Assembly: GCA_963649145.1 (NCBI GenBank) | Contig: CAVJGI010000013.1 | Span: 1 to 33,126, forward strand | Length of the DNA stretch: 33,126 nucleotides | From: SVKR01 sp963649145 | Lineage (GTDB): Bacteria; Bacillota; Clostridia; Oscillospirales; Oscillospiraceae | Direction of reading: 5' to 3' | Shown: positions 13,464 through 23,700 of the stretch, in pieces | How the letters are laid out: each line of letters begins with the position of its first letter | How positions within the stretch are numbered: position 1 is the first letter of the stretch | The notes under the pieces: model-generated | Seen by the model: the letters and a program-made list of their open reading frames with translations, nothing else | What the model was told of the DNA's origin: nothing | Databases searched by the model: none | Translations under genes and position numbers: made by a program

Positions 13464-14749
13464 TTTGCGCCGTCTCCCTTCAGCAGCTTTTCAAACGCCT
13501 GACGGCGGGGGTCGCCCTCGGCGTTGCAGCGGATGTTGCCGCGATAGGTGAAGCCGGCGGCGCGGAGCATCGCCTTGCAGGGCTCATTGTGGCGATGGGT
13601 GTCCGCCCGCAGGCAGAAAACGCCCTTTTCCAGCGCGAGTGCCTCCGCCGCGCGCATCAGCTCCCGCGCCATGGCGCTGCCGCGGTATTCCGCGCCGACC
13701 GCGGCGCGGTGGACCGTGCAGTAGGGACCGTCCCAGCGCCATTTGCCGTCCGTGATGACGGCATAGGTCGGGTCCTCTCCCTCCGTGAGCGCGAAATACG
13801 CCGCGACGCGCCCGCCGTAAGTCATCACATAGGCAGCACCGTGGTCCATGTCCTCGTGGATGAAGTCCTCGGAGGGGTAGTCGCCGAGCCACTGGTTCAG
13901 CCGGTGCTTTTTCATATAGTTTTTCGCCTGCCGCAAAATGAGCATAATGGCGTCGAGGTCCGCCTCCTCCGCCGGGCGGCAGAGGACAGGCTCGGTCAGC
14001 TTCAGGCGCTTTTCGTCGCGCGCGAGCTCGGCGAGGAGCTTGGCGTCCGCCTCGCCGGGCTGGAAGCGCTCCATCAGCTCCGGGCGCTTCTGCTGCGTGC
14101 GGCGGAGCATTTCCTTGCGCCGCCAGCGGTCGATCTCCGCCTGATTGCCGCTGCGCAGCACCTCCGGCACGGTGCGGCCCTCCCAAGTCTCCGGGCGGGT
14201 GTACTGCGGGTATTCGAGCAGCCCGTCCCAGTGGCTCTCGCCGGTGTAGCAAGCCTCGTCGGAGAGGACGCCCGGCACGAGGCGGCAGACCGCGTCCGTC
14301 ACCGCCATGGCAGCGAGCTCGCCGCCGGTCAGCACGAAGTCGCCGAGGGAGAGCTCCTCGTCCACGCACGCCTCGATAAAGCGCTCGTCAACGCCCTCAT
14401 AGTGACCGCAGACGAGCACGAGGTGGTCGTAGTCCCGCGCGAGGGAGCGCGCCTTGGCTTGGTCGAAGGTGGGACCCTGCGGGCTTAAATAAATGACGCG
14501 CGTGCGCGCGCTCTTCGGCGTTTCCACAACGCTCTCCACCGCGCTTTTGAGCGGCTGTGCCATCATCACGCAGCCCCAGCCGCCGCCGTAGGGGTAATCG
14601 TCCACCTGATTCTGGCGGTTTTCGGTGAAATCGCGGATCTGGACGCAGTTGATGTCGAGGATGCCCTTTTTCGCCGCGCGGCCGAGGATGCTCTCGTGGA
14701 GCATCGCGTTCATATTGTCGGGAAACAGCGTCAGAATGTCAATTTTCAT
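13460..14749 (-). CDS. trmD: TrmD tRNA m1G37 methyltransferase fused to a GNAT acetyltransferase
   Basis: A 429-residue fusion. Residues 1-245 are TrmD, which methylates G37 of tRNAs with SAM through a trefoil knot: YGGGWGCVMMAQPL (54-67), VLVCGHYEGVDERF, GDFVLTGGELAAM and SGNQAEIDRWRRKEMLRRT are all present. Residues about 256-425 form a GNAT N-acetyltransferase domain (LCRPAEEADLDAIMLILRQA, a central VHRAAVGAEYRGSAMARELM acetyl-CoA-binding stretch, and CKAMLRAAGFTYRG near the end). The usual Q/RxxGxG/A motif appears as YRGSAMA, so it is somewhat atypical. A typical TrmD is about 240 residues. No frameshift is needed. The acetyltransferase substrate is unknown. Only 9 nt separate it from rimM. 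Confidence 0.93.
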   Translation of the reverse strand: MKIDILTLFPDNMNAMLHESILGRAAKKGILDINCVQIRDFTENRQNQVDDYPYGGGWGCVMMAQPLKSAVESVVETPKSARTRVIYLSPQGPTFDQAKARSLARDYDHLVLVCGHYEGVDERFIEACVDEELSLGDFVLTGGELAAMAVTDAVCRLVPGVLSDEACYTGESHWDGLLEYPQYTRPETWEGRTVPEVLRSGNQAEIDRWRRKEMLRRTQQKRPELMERFQPGEADAKLLAELARDEKRLKLTEPVLCRPAEEADLDAIMLILRQAKNYMKKHRLNQWLGDYPSEDFIHEDMDHGAAYVMTYGGRVAAYFALTEGEDPTYAVITDGKWRWDGPYCTVHRAAVGAEYRGSAMARELMRAAEALALEKGVFCLRADTHRHNEPCKAMLRAAGFTYRGNIRCNAEGDPRRQAFEKLLKGDGAK

Positions 14750-14758
14750 AGCGCCCGC

Positions 14759-15247
14759 TCACATCCCTTCGATGAGGCGCACGGTGATGACGCCGGCGTC
14801 CGCGTCCGTATGCAGGATGAACTCCGGCACGGCGGGGATGAGGTGCTCGCGCTCGCCGCGGACGACGTAGACGCGCTGACCGGGGAGGTCCAGCGTGTCG
14901 GCAAGGGTGCCGAGCTCGGTGCCGTCCTCCGTGACGACCCGCGCGCCGAGAATGTCCGCGAGGAAGAAGCTGCCCTTCGGCAGCCGGGCGTCCGCGCGGT
15001 CGATGCAGAGCGTTTTGTTCTTGAGCCCCATCGCGGCGTTCACGTCCTCCACACCGTCAAAAAGCGCGATGACGCAGCCCTTGTGGACGCGCGCAGCGCG
15101 CACCCTGACCGGCGCGCCGTCGATATAAAAAGTCTTGAAGCGGAGCAGAAACTCCGGCGAGTCCGCCCACGGCTGGATGCGGACCTCGCCGCGGATGCCG
15201 TGGGTGTTCACGATCTGCCCGATCTCCAGATACTGATTTTTCTCCAT
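14759..15247 (-). CDS. rimM: Ribosome maturation factor RimM
   Basis: A 162-residue RimM, which binds S19 and helps maturation of the 30S head. Seen: the N-terminal beta barrel starting YLEIGQIVNTHGIRGEVRIQ, the region GVEDVNAAMGLKNKTLCIDR, and a C-terminal PRC barrel from KGSFFLADILGARVVTEDG to the final VITVRLIEGM. Normal length. Placed between khpA and trmD as in most Bacillota. A terminator-like hairpin lies in the gap upstream, so part of its transcription may be attenuated. Confidence 0.95.
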   Translation of the reverse strand: MEKNQYLEIGQIVNTHGIRGEVRIQPWADSPEFLLRFKTFYIDGAPVRVRAARVHKGCVIALFDGVEDVNAAMGLKNKTLCIDRADARLPKGSFFLADILGARVVTEDGTELGTLADTLDLPGQRVYVVRGEREHLIPAVPEFILHTDADAGVITVRLIEGM

Positions 15248-15276
15248 AATCTATAAAATCCTCTTGTCCGGTTTTT

Positions 15277-15315
15277 GCTGAAAAAAGCTCCGTGGATGGC
15301 ACGGAGCTTTTCAGC
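15277..15315 (-). terminator. Terminator-like hairpin between khpA and rimM
   Basis: Minus strand GCTGAAAAGCTCCGTG pairs with CCACGGAGCTTTTTTCAGC around a 4-nt loop and carries a T6 run. Inside an operon it would set lower expression of rimM-trmD-rsmA than of ffh-rpsP-khpA, unless read through. Confidence 0.7.
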
Positions 15316-15324
15316 GCTTTGCTC

Positions 15325-15555
15325 TCAGTCGAGGACCTCGACGGAGACCTTTTTGCCCTTTCTCTGGGCGACGGCCTTCATCAGGACGCGGACCTCCTTG
15401 ATGATCCTGCCCTGACGGCCGATGACCTTGCCCATGTCGCCGTCGGCGACACGGACTTCAAAGACCGTCTCCGCGCCGGCTTCGCGCTCGGTCACAGAAA
15501 CCTCGTCCGGATGGTCCACGAGGTTCTGTATCATATAGGTCAGCAGTTCTTTCAT
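15325..15555 (-). CDS. khpA: KH-domain RNA-binding protein KhpA
   Basis: A 76-residue single KH domain of the KhpA/YlqC family. Seen: the GxxG-type loop KVIGRQGRIIKEVRVLMKAV (43-62) and the start MKELLTYMIQNLVDHPDEVS typical of the family. KhpA partners with KhpB (Jag) in other Bacillota and affects cell division and elongation and RNA binding. AAGGAG is about 12 nt before the ATG. It lies between rpsP and rimM, the usual place. Confidence 0.95.
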   Translation of the reverse strand: MKELLTYMIQNLVDHPDEVSVTEREAGAETVFEVRVADGDMGKVIGRQGRIIKEVRVLMKAVAQRKGKKVSVEVLD

Positions 15556-15578
15556 GATGGGTTGTTTCTCCTTACGTC

Positions 15579-15815
15579 TCAGCCTTCCGCCTTCTTCAGC
15601 AGAGCCTTGACAGTGTCGGTCGGCTGTGCGCCGTTCGCGATCCAGTACTTCGCGCGCTCCAGATCCACCTTGATGGCGGACGGCGTCGCAGTCGGATCAT
15701 AGGTGCCGATCTCCTCGATGAAACGACCGTCACGCGGGAAATGAGAATCAGCGACGACGATGCGGTAGTAGGGGTTCTTCTTGGCGCCCATTCTGCGCAG
15801 TCTGATCTTGACCAT
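15579..15815 (-). CDS. rpsP: 30S ribosomal protein S16
   Basis: A 78-residue bS16, a primary 30S assembly protein. Seen: the start MVKIRLRRMGAKKNPYYRIV, VVADSHFPRDGRFIEEIGTY and the end WIANGAQPTDTVKALLKKAE, all matching the family; length is normal. GGAGGTG precedes the ATG. Follows ffh by 73 nt. Confidence 0.98.
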   Translation of the reverse strand: MVKIRLRRMGAKKNPYYRIVVADSHFPRDGRFIEEIGTYDPTATPSAIKVDLERAKYWIANGAQPTDTVKALLKKAEG

Positions 15816-15888
15816 GTATTTTCACCTCCATTTTTCGTGTTTCTATGGAAAAGGGACTTACGCCCTTGTCACATACCGGGAAATTTAC

Positions 15889-17250
15889 TTAAAAGCCGAA
15901 GCCGGAGGGCATGCCGGGGAAGCCGCCCATGCGCTGCAAACGTTTCATCTTCTTGCCGCCCATCCCGCTCATCTGCTTCATCAGCTTCTGCATCGCGGAA
16001 AACTGGTTCAAGAGCTTGTTGACGTCCACAACGGTGGTGCCGCTGCCGGCGGCGATGCGCTTTTTGCGGGACGAGCCGATGATCTCCGGATTCTCGCGCT
16101 CGCGCGGGGTCATGGACTGGATGATCGCGCCGGTGCGCACCATCGCCTTTTCGTCCAGATTCGCGCCGCCGAGGGCTTTGGCGTCCACGCCGGGCATCAT
16201 CGAGAGGATATCCTGCATGCTGCCCATGGAGCGCAGCTGCTGGAGCTGATCATAAAAGTCGGCAAGCGTGAACTTGTTGGCGCGCAGGCGCTCTTCGAGC
16301 TCACGTGCCTTTTTCTCGTCCATCGTCGCCTCGGCTTTTTCGATGAGGGTCAGCACGTCGCCCATGCCGAGGATGCGGCTCGCCATGCGGTCGGGGTGGA
16401 ACACCTCGATCTGGTCGAGCTTTTCGCCCGTTCCGGCGAACTTGATGGGCTTGCCGGTGACGGCTTTGACGCTGAGCGCCGCGCCGCCGCGGGCATCGCC
16501 GTCGAGCTTCGTCAGCATAATGCCGTCGATGCCGAGGGCTTCGTCGAAGGCGGTCGCCGCGTTGACCGCGTCCTGACCGGCCATGGCGTCCACGACGAGC
16601 AATATCTCCGCCGGCTTCGTCTCCGCCTTGATGTTCTTCAGCTCGTCCATGAGCTGCTCGTCGATGTGGAGTCTGCCCGCGGTGTCGAGGAAAACGAGGT
16701 CGTTGCCGTGGCGCTTGGCGTGGGCAATGCCCGCCTTCGCGATCTCCACGGGGTCGCCCTGTCCCATCTGGAACACGGGGATATCGAGCTGGGCGCCGAC
16801 GGTCTCAAGCTGCTTGATCGCGGCGGGACGGTAAACGTCGCAGGCGACGAGCAGCGGGCGGCGACCCTGCTTTTTCATAAGTCCGGCGAGCTTTGCGCCG
16901 TTCGTGGTCTTGCCCGCGCCCTGCAAGCCGACGAGCATGATCACATGCGGCGCCTGTCCGCCGAGGTTCAGCTTTCCGGAGTCGCCCCCCATGAGGGCGA
17001 TGAGCTCCTCGTTGACGATCTTGACGACCATCTGGGCGGGGGAGAGACTTTCGAGCACATCCTGCCCGACGGCGCGCTCCGTGACGCGCTTTACGAAGTC
17101 CTTGACGACCTTATAGCTGACATCGGCTTCGAGCAGGGCGAGGCGCACCTCGCGCATCGCCTCCTTGACGTCCGCCTCGCTGAGGCGGCCCTTGCCGCGG
17201 AGCTTCCGGAACGCGGCGGATAATTTTTCGGACAGGGATTCAAATGCCAT
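15889..17250 (-). CDS. ffh: Signal recognition particle protein Ffh (SRP54)
   Basis: A 453-residue Ffh, the GTPase of the signal recognition particle that targets membrane proteins to the translocon with 4.5S/6S RNA and FtsY. Seen: N domain MAFESLSEKLSAAFRKLRGK; G1 GLQGAGKTTNGAKL; CDVYRPAAIKQLETV; G3 VFLDTAGRLHIDEQL; G4 MLTKLDGDARGGAALS; and a C-terminal Met-rich M domain ending KKMKRLQRMGGFPGMPSGFG. The frame extends 27 nt further upstream, but ATG 17250 has AGGAG at 7 nt. It follows ylxM by 16 nt. Confidence 0.97.
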   Translation of the reverse strand: MAFESLSEKLSAAFRKLRGKGRLSEADVKEAMREVRLALLEADVSYKVVKDFVKRVTERAVGQDVLESLSPAQMVVKIVNEELIALMGGDSGKLNLGGQAPHVIMLVGLQGAGKTTNGAKLAGLMKKQGRRPLLVACDVYRPAAIKQLETVGAQLDIPVFQMGQGDPVEIAKAGIAHAKRHGNDLVFLDTAGRLHIDEQLMDELKNIKAETKPAEILLVVDAMAGQDAVNAATAFDEALGIDGIMLTKLDGDARGGAALSVKAVTGKPIKFAGTGEKLDQIEVFHPDRMASRILGMGDVLTLIEKAEATMDEKKARELEERLRANKFTLADFYDQLQQLRSMGSMQDILSMMPGVDAKALGGANLDEKAMVRTGAIIQSMTPRERENPEIIGSSRKKRIAAGSGTTVVDVNKLLNQFSAMQKLMKQMSGMGGKKMKRLQRMGGFPGMPSGFGF

Positions 17251-17266
17251 CCGGCTTCTCCTTTCG

Positions 17267-17596
17267 TCAGTCGGCAAGCGCGTGGAGCTTTTCGAGCATT
17301 TCGCGCTTCGTTTCGCTCTCCGGCAGCGTTTCCGCCGCGGCGATGACCTCGCGCAGCGTTTCGCGCTGGCGCATGGCGCGCGCGACGAGCCCGGTGCGCG
17401 CCTCGGTGTCCCGCAGGGACTGCTCCGCGCGGCGGATAATGTCCCAGACCGCCTGCCGGCTCGTGCCGCTCGTCTCCGCGATCTCGAAGAGCGAGAGGTC
17501 GCTGTTATAGTGAAGATCGTAATATTCCCGCTGCTTTTCCGTCAGCAGGTCGCCGTAAAAGTCAAAGAGCATGGTGCGCAGAAGCGTATCGTCCAT
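17267..17596 (-). CDS. ylxM: YlxM family DNA-binding protein (UPF0122)
   Basis: A 109-residue YlxM homolog. Seen: LFDFYGDLLTEKQREYYDLH, a sigma-70 region 4-like helix-turn-helix with SLFEIAETSGTSRQAVWDII, and a basic C-terminal helix. Known: it is almost always next to ffh and is reported as an SRP-associated factor in some species. ATG 17596 has a GGGGGAGG ribosome site; a GTG 30 nt upstream in frame falls only about 5 nt from the predicted transcription start, so the ATG is preferred. First gene of the operon. Confidence 0.93.
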   Translation of the reverse strand: MDDTLLRTMLFDFYGDLLTEKQREYYDLHYNSDLSLFEIAETSGTSRQAVWDIIRRAEQSLRDTEARTGLVARAMRQRETLREVIAAAETLPESETKREMLEKLHALAD

Positions 17597-17637
17597 AAAA
17601 AAGCGCACCTCCCCCTGAGCTTTCACGATGCTTCCGT

Positions 17638-17666
17638 ATTATAAGCCCGTTTTTCGCCGCTGTCAA
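17638..17666 (-). promoter_or_regulatory. Perfect consensus promoter of the ylxM-ffh-rpsP operon
   Basis: Minus strand TTGACA (17666-17661), 17-nt spacer, TATAAT (17643-17638). The predicted start near 17631 gives a 35-nt leader to ylxM. Confidence 0.92.
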
Positions 17667-17765
17667 GTATTTTTCCTGTACACCAAAAAGAATATTTTTT
17701 CCACCCGCGGGAAAAAATGAACGCTGAAGAAGACCGCGGCATTTCAAAAGGGAGCGGAGAACGCC

Positions 17766-20700
17766 ATGAATTATGAAAAAACGGGACTTTATGTGGAGGA
17801 GGCAGAGCTGGACGGCTACGCGGAGAACCTTGCGCGGCGCGCGTTTCCGGACGGAACGGGCTCCGGGCGGGACGCGGCGCGGCGGCTGCGGCGCGCCCTG
17901 CGGGAGCTCCGGCGGCTGACGGAGGCGCTCGGTGCGCGCTGGGGCGACGCGGCGGACACGCCGGGCTGGGCGCGCTGGCTCCTCGATAACGCCTATCTCG
18001 TCCGGCGCGAGGGGGAGCGCGCGGCGCGCGCCCTCGCCGCGGCGCGGCGGCTGCGGCTGCGGGGCGGCGAGCCCGTCGTCTGCTGCCTTGCGGCGGGGCT
18101 GCTCGCGTCCGGCCGCGGGGAGCTGAGCCCGGCGCGGGCGGCGCATTTTCTGGCGGGCGCGCAGCGGGTGCTGCCGCTCGGCTTTTCCGAGCTCGGCGCG
18201 CTGCCGGATGCGCTGCGCGCCGCGGCGGTGATCGCGCTGCCGCGCCGGGCGGAGGCGGGCGACGAGGACGGCTGCGCCCGGCTCATCACGGCGCTGCGCT
18301 CTCTCGCGGACGGCGCGCTCGACGAAACGCTGCGGGACGCCGACCTTGCCGGGCGGCTGCTCCGCTGCGACCCCGCGGGCGTTTACCCCAAAATGGACGA
18401 GCCAAGCCGCGCGCTTTACCGGCAGCGTCTCGCCGACTGCGCAGCCGCGGCGCAGCTTCCGGAGACGCGCGCGGCGGAAAAGGCGCTCGCCCTTGCGCGC
18501 ACGGGGACGGGCGCAGAGCGCCATGTCGGTTGGTGGCTGTTCGTCTCGCCGCTCGGCGCGCCGGAAAAGCCGCGGCGCGGCGGCTGGTATCTCGCAGCAA
18601 ATGTGCTCCTGACGCTGTTTTTCGCGCTTCTGGCGGGCTTCGCCTCCCGGAGCGCGGCAGCGGCGGCGCTGCTGGTGCTGCCGCTCAGTGAGCTTTGCAA
18701 GCGCCTGCTGGACTTCGCGCTGCTGCGGCGGCTGAAGCCGGTGAGCCTGCCGCGGATGGACCTTGTGGCAGGCGTTCCGCCGGAGGGGAAGACGCTCTGC
18801 GCCGTCACGAGTCTCGTTGGAGATGAGGACGCCGCGGCGCGGCTGGAGGAGCACGCGCTGCTCTGCCGCGGGGCGGGGGAGAACCTCGCCTTCGCGCTGC
18901 TGCTCGACTATCCGGCGTCCGACGCGCCGCCGACGGACGCCCAGCGCGCCGCGGCGGAGCGCACGGCGGCGGAGATCGCGGCGCTGAACGCGAAATACGG
19001 CGTCGGGTTTTTCTGCCTGCTGCGCGAGCCGGTGAAGACCCCGGAGGGCGCTTATGCCGGCTGGGAGCGCAAGCGCGGCGCGCTGCTGGAGCTAATGCGC
19101 CTGCTGCGCGGGCAGCCGGGCGGCGTCACCGTCGCGGCGGGGGACGCCGCGGCGCTCGCGGATACGCGCTTTCTCCTGACGCTCGACGCGGACACGCGCC
19201 TGACGCCCGGCGCGGTGCGGAAGCTTATCGGCGCGATGCTCCACCCGCTCTGTCGCCCCGTCTGGAACGCCGACGGCGTCGTCACGCGCGGCTTCGGCGT
19301 GCTCGCCCCGCGGCTCGCGCCGGAGCTATCGAGCGCGAACGCGAGCGATTTTGCGCGCGTTTTCGCCGGGCGCGGCGGCACGGACCCTTACTGCGGCGCA
19401 TGCAGCCATCTCGGTATGGCGCTTTTCGGGCGCGGCGGCTTTGCGGGAAAGGGGCTCGTGGACATCGACGCTTATCTCGCCTGCCTTGACTCCCGCATCC
19501 CGGAAAACCGCTGCCTGAGCCACGACGCGGTGGAGGGCGCGTTTCTGCGCGCCGGTTTTGTCGGGAAGGCAGAGCTGACGGACGCCTTTCCCGCCGCTGT
19601 GCCCGCTTATTTCCGGCGGCTGGAGCGCTGGACGCGCGGGGACTGGCAGAATCTGCCCTATCTGCTGCACGCCGGGCGCGCGCTGCCGGAGGCGGCGCGG
19701 TGGCAGCTATTCGATTCGCTGCGCCGCTCGCTCGTCCCGGCGGCGGAGCTTGCCGCGCTCGCGCTCGGCTTTTTTCTGCCGGGACCGGGGCTGCGTCTCG
19801 CGGCGATCGCGGCGGGGCTTGCGCTCGGCGGCGAGCTGCTACTCGCGGCGGCGGAGGCGATCTTAAGCGGCGGGACGACCGTGTTCCAGACCCGCGCGTT
19901 TTTCGGCTTCGGCGGCGGGCTCGTGCGCACATGGCTGCGATTGCTGCTCCTGCCCGTTGAGGCTTGGTGCTGTCTCACCGCGGCGCTCCGCGCGCTCTGG
20001 CGTATGGGCGTTTCCAAAAAGCGGCTGCTGCAATGGCAGACCGCCGCCCAGTGCGCCGCGGCGCGGCGGGGGCTTTGGCGCTTTTACCGCGCGCTCTGGC
20101 AGGCACCGGCGCTGGGGCTCGCGCTCATATTGTGGTCGCCCCTCGTGCTCGGAAAGGCAGCCGGTGTGCTCTGGCTGCTGACGCCGGTCTTCGCGCTGCT
20201 GCTGAGTCTGCCCGCTGCGCCGCCGCCGGAGCTTTCGCCGCGCGACCGGGACTATCTCCTCGGCTGCGCGCGGGACACGTGGGGCTATTTCGCCCGCGTG
20301 CTGACGGCGGAGGACCACTTTCTCCCGCCGGACAATCTTCAGGTCCAGCCGCCCGTGGGCATCGCCCACCGCACGAGCCCGACGAACATCGGACTCGGTG
20401 CGCTGAGCGTTCTCGCGGCGGCGGACCTCGGCTTCGTTTCCGCGGCGGACGCGGCGGCGCTCTTAGGGCGCATGCTGGACAGCGCGGAGCGGCTGGAGAA
20501 GTGGCACGGACACTTATATAATTGGTACGACACCCGCACGCTTGCCCCGCTGGAGCCGCGCTACGTCTCCTCCGTGGACTCCGGCAATCTCTGCGCCTCG
20601 CTCATCGCGCTGCGCGCCGGGCTTACCGAGCTGCGCCGCCCCGATCTCGCCGCACGCGCCGGAGCACTCGCCGACGCGATGGACTTCGCGCCGCTTTTCG

Positions 20701-23700
20701 ACCGGAAGCGGAAGCTGTTCCACACCGGCTTCGATGTGATGAACGGCGCGCTCAGCCGCTCGTGGTATGACCTTCTCGCGAGCGAGGCGCGGCTCACGGG
20801 CTATCTCGCCGCCGCGCGCGGCGACGTTCCGGCGGAGCACTGGGCGCGCCTCAGCCGCGCGCAGAGCGCCTGCGGACCTTACCGCGGGCTCGTCAGCTGG
20901 ACGGGCACGATGTTTGAATACCTGATGCCGGAGCTGCTGCTGCCGCCCCAGCGCGGCTCGCTGCTCTGGGAGAGCGCAAAATTCTGCCTCTACGTCCAGC
21001 GCCGCCGCGGACGGGACGCCGGAACGCCGTGGGGCGTTTCCGAGAGCGCCTACGCCGCGCTCTCGCCCGATCTTTCTTACCGCTATAAGGCGCATGGCTG
21101 CGCCGCGCTCGCCCTGCACCGCGGGATGGACCGGGAAAACGTCGTCTCGCCTTACAGCGCGTTTCTGGCGCTCGCGGTGTCGCCCGCCGCGGCGGTGCGG
21201 GACCTGCGGCGGCTGGAGGGCCTCGGCATGCGCGGCGAGCTCGGCTTCTGGGAAGCGCTCGATTATTCCACGAGCCGGCTCTACCGCACAGCGCCCGCCG
21301 CCGTGCGCACCGTTTTCGCCCACCACGCGGGCATGAGTCTCGCCGCGCTCGATAATGCGCTCTGCGCCGGGGCGATGCGGCGGCGCTTTTTCACCGACCC
21401 CGCCATGCGCGCTTATGCCGGGCTGCTCGCCGAGGCGCTGCCGGTCGGCAGCCGCCCTATGCGCCGCTCGGATGCCGGGGAGGAGCCGGTCCGCCGCGCC
21501 GCGCGCTCGGACGCCGCCGGGTGGGAAAGCGCCGGCGAGGGCGTGGACGCGCTGACCCCGCGCTGCACGCTGCTCGCGAGCCGGAGCTATTCGCTGCTCG
21601 CCGCGGAGACGGGGCTGACGCGCCCGCTCTGGCGCGGCGTGACGCCCTATCTTGCGCCCGCGTCGCCGCTGGCGCGCGAAAAGGGCGTGGATGTGCGCAT
21701 TTCCGCCGACGGCGAGGCGTGGTCCGCGCTGCCGGACCCGGCGGAGCGGGATGTTCGCTATGCTTGGCGCTTTACGCCGACGCACGCGGAGTTCACCGCG
21801 CGCCGCGGCGCGATCGAGAGCCGCTGCACGGTCTGCACCGCGGAAAACGAGATCGGCGAGCGGCGGGACTTTCTGCTCCGCAACGACGGAGACCGCCCGG
21901 CGGACGCGGCGCTGACGCTGCATCTGCGGCCCCTGCTCGCCGCGCAGCAGGACTATGACGCCCACCCGGCGTTTCTCTCGCTCGGCGTCTCCGCCCGCGT
22001 GCGGGACGGGGCGCTGCTGCTGCGCCGCCTGCCCCGCGGCGGAACGCGCGAGCTCTGGATGTGTGTCGCGCTGAGCGCCCCGGCGCGCTTTGACCTCGCG
22101 CCCGGCGCGTGGACCGGGCGCGCCGCGGAGCCGGTCTGGGCGGGGGCGGAGGAGCGGTTTCTGACGGAAAGCGCCGTGACGGTCACGCTCGCGCTGCCGC
22201 TCCTGCCGGGAACGCTCCGCCGCGCTGCGGCGGCGATCGCCATGGCGTGGTCGGCGGACGACGCGCTCGATAGCGCCCGGCGCATCCTGCACGGCGCGGA
22301 GCCCGGCGCGCTGCCCCAGACGGCGGCGGCGCTGCTCGGCTTCGACGGCGCAGCGGCGGCGCGGGCGTTTTCCCTGCTGCCGCATCTGGCATTCCCGACG
22401 GCGGGCGGCGCGGCGGGAGCCATGGCGCTCTGGCGATTCGGCGTTTCCGGCGATCTGCCGGTCCTGTGGGCGGAGATCAGGAGGGAGGACGAGCTCGCCG
22501 CGGCGGAGCGGCTGATGGACCTGCATCTTTTCCTGACCGGCTGCGGGCAGGATTTTGACCTTGTGCTCCTGACGCGGGACGCGCCGGGCTATCACCGCCC
22601 GCTGTGCAGCGCGATGGACCGGGCGCTCCGGCGCGCCGGGGGCGAGCTGCTTCAGGACGCGCGCGGCGGCGTCCATCTCCTCTCCGACCCCGGCGCGGCA
22701 GCGGCGCTGGAGGGCTTCGGCGCGCTGTGTCTGGACCTCTCCGCCCCGCTGCCGGAGCTGCCGCGGCAGACGCACTGGCGTCCGGCGGAGGTTCCGGCGC
22801 ATCTCCTGCCATCCCAGCGCACGCCGAAATTCGAGTGGCGCGGCGCGGAATTTATGTTTTATGTAAACCACTCGCTCCCGCCGCGGGCGTGGGCGAACGT
22901 GCTGACGAACGGACGCCTCGGCTATCTCGCGGCGGACTGCGGCACGGGGAATATCTGGTGGCGCAACGCGCGCGAGCGGCAGCTCACGCCGTGGCTCTGC
23001 CAGCCGAACGGAACGGAGGGACCGGAGACGCTCGCGCTGGAGCTCGGCGGGGAGCGAACGTCCCTTTTCGCCGCGCCGGGGGATACGGCGTGCCGCGTGC
23101 GCTTTGCGCCGGGAGCGGCGGTCTGGGAAAAGCGCGTCGGGGAGGCGGAGGTGCGCGTGACGGCGTTCATCCCGCCGGAGGCGGACGTGCGGCTGCTGCT
23201 CATCGAGAGCGACCGCCCGCTGCCCGGTGCGGCGGTCTGCTGGTGCGCCCGGCTGCGCCTCGGCGGGGACGCGGCGGCGGAGCGGAGCGTGCAGACGGCG
23301 TTCACCGGGCTGGCGCTCGCGGCGAAAAATCTGGCGGCGATGCCGGAGGCGGGACCGCTTTACGCCCTCTCCGCGGAGCCGCCGGAGGGCTTCACCTGCC
23401 GGGGCAGCAGCGCGATGGCGCGGGACTATGACGGCTTCACAGGCCGCGACGCCGCGCCGGTGTTCGCCGCGCGCTGGCGCTTCCGGACGGCGGCGGTCCT
23501 CGCCCTCGGTTTCGGAAGACCGGAAAACCTCCGCGCGCTCTGCGAGCTGGAGGCGGCGCGCCGCGCCCTCGCCGAAACGCAGGAGTACTGGCGGCGGCGC
23601 TGCGGCGCGCTCACGCTGCGGAGCGGGGAGGCGGCGCTGGATCGCCTCATGAACGGCTGGCTGCCGTATCAGACGCTCGCCTGCCGCCTGCTTGGGCGGT

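Noticed and set aside
15781..17223. 480-codon plus-strand frame opposite ffh
   Set aside because: Ffh is unambiguous on the minus strand; the plus frame has no domain or start signal.
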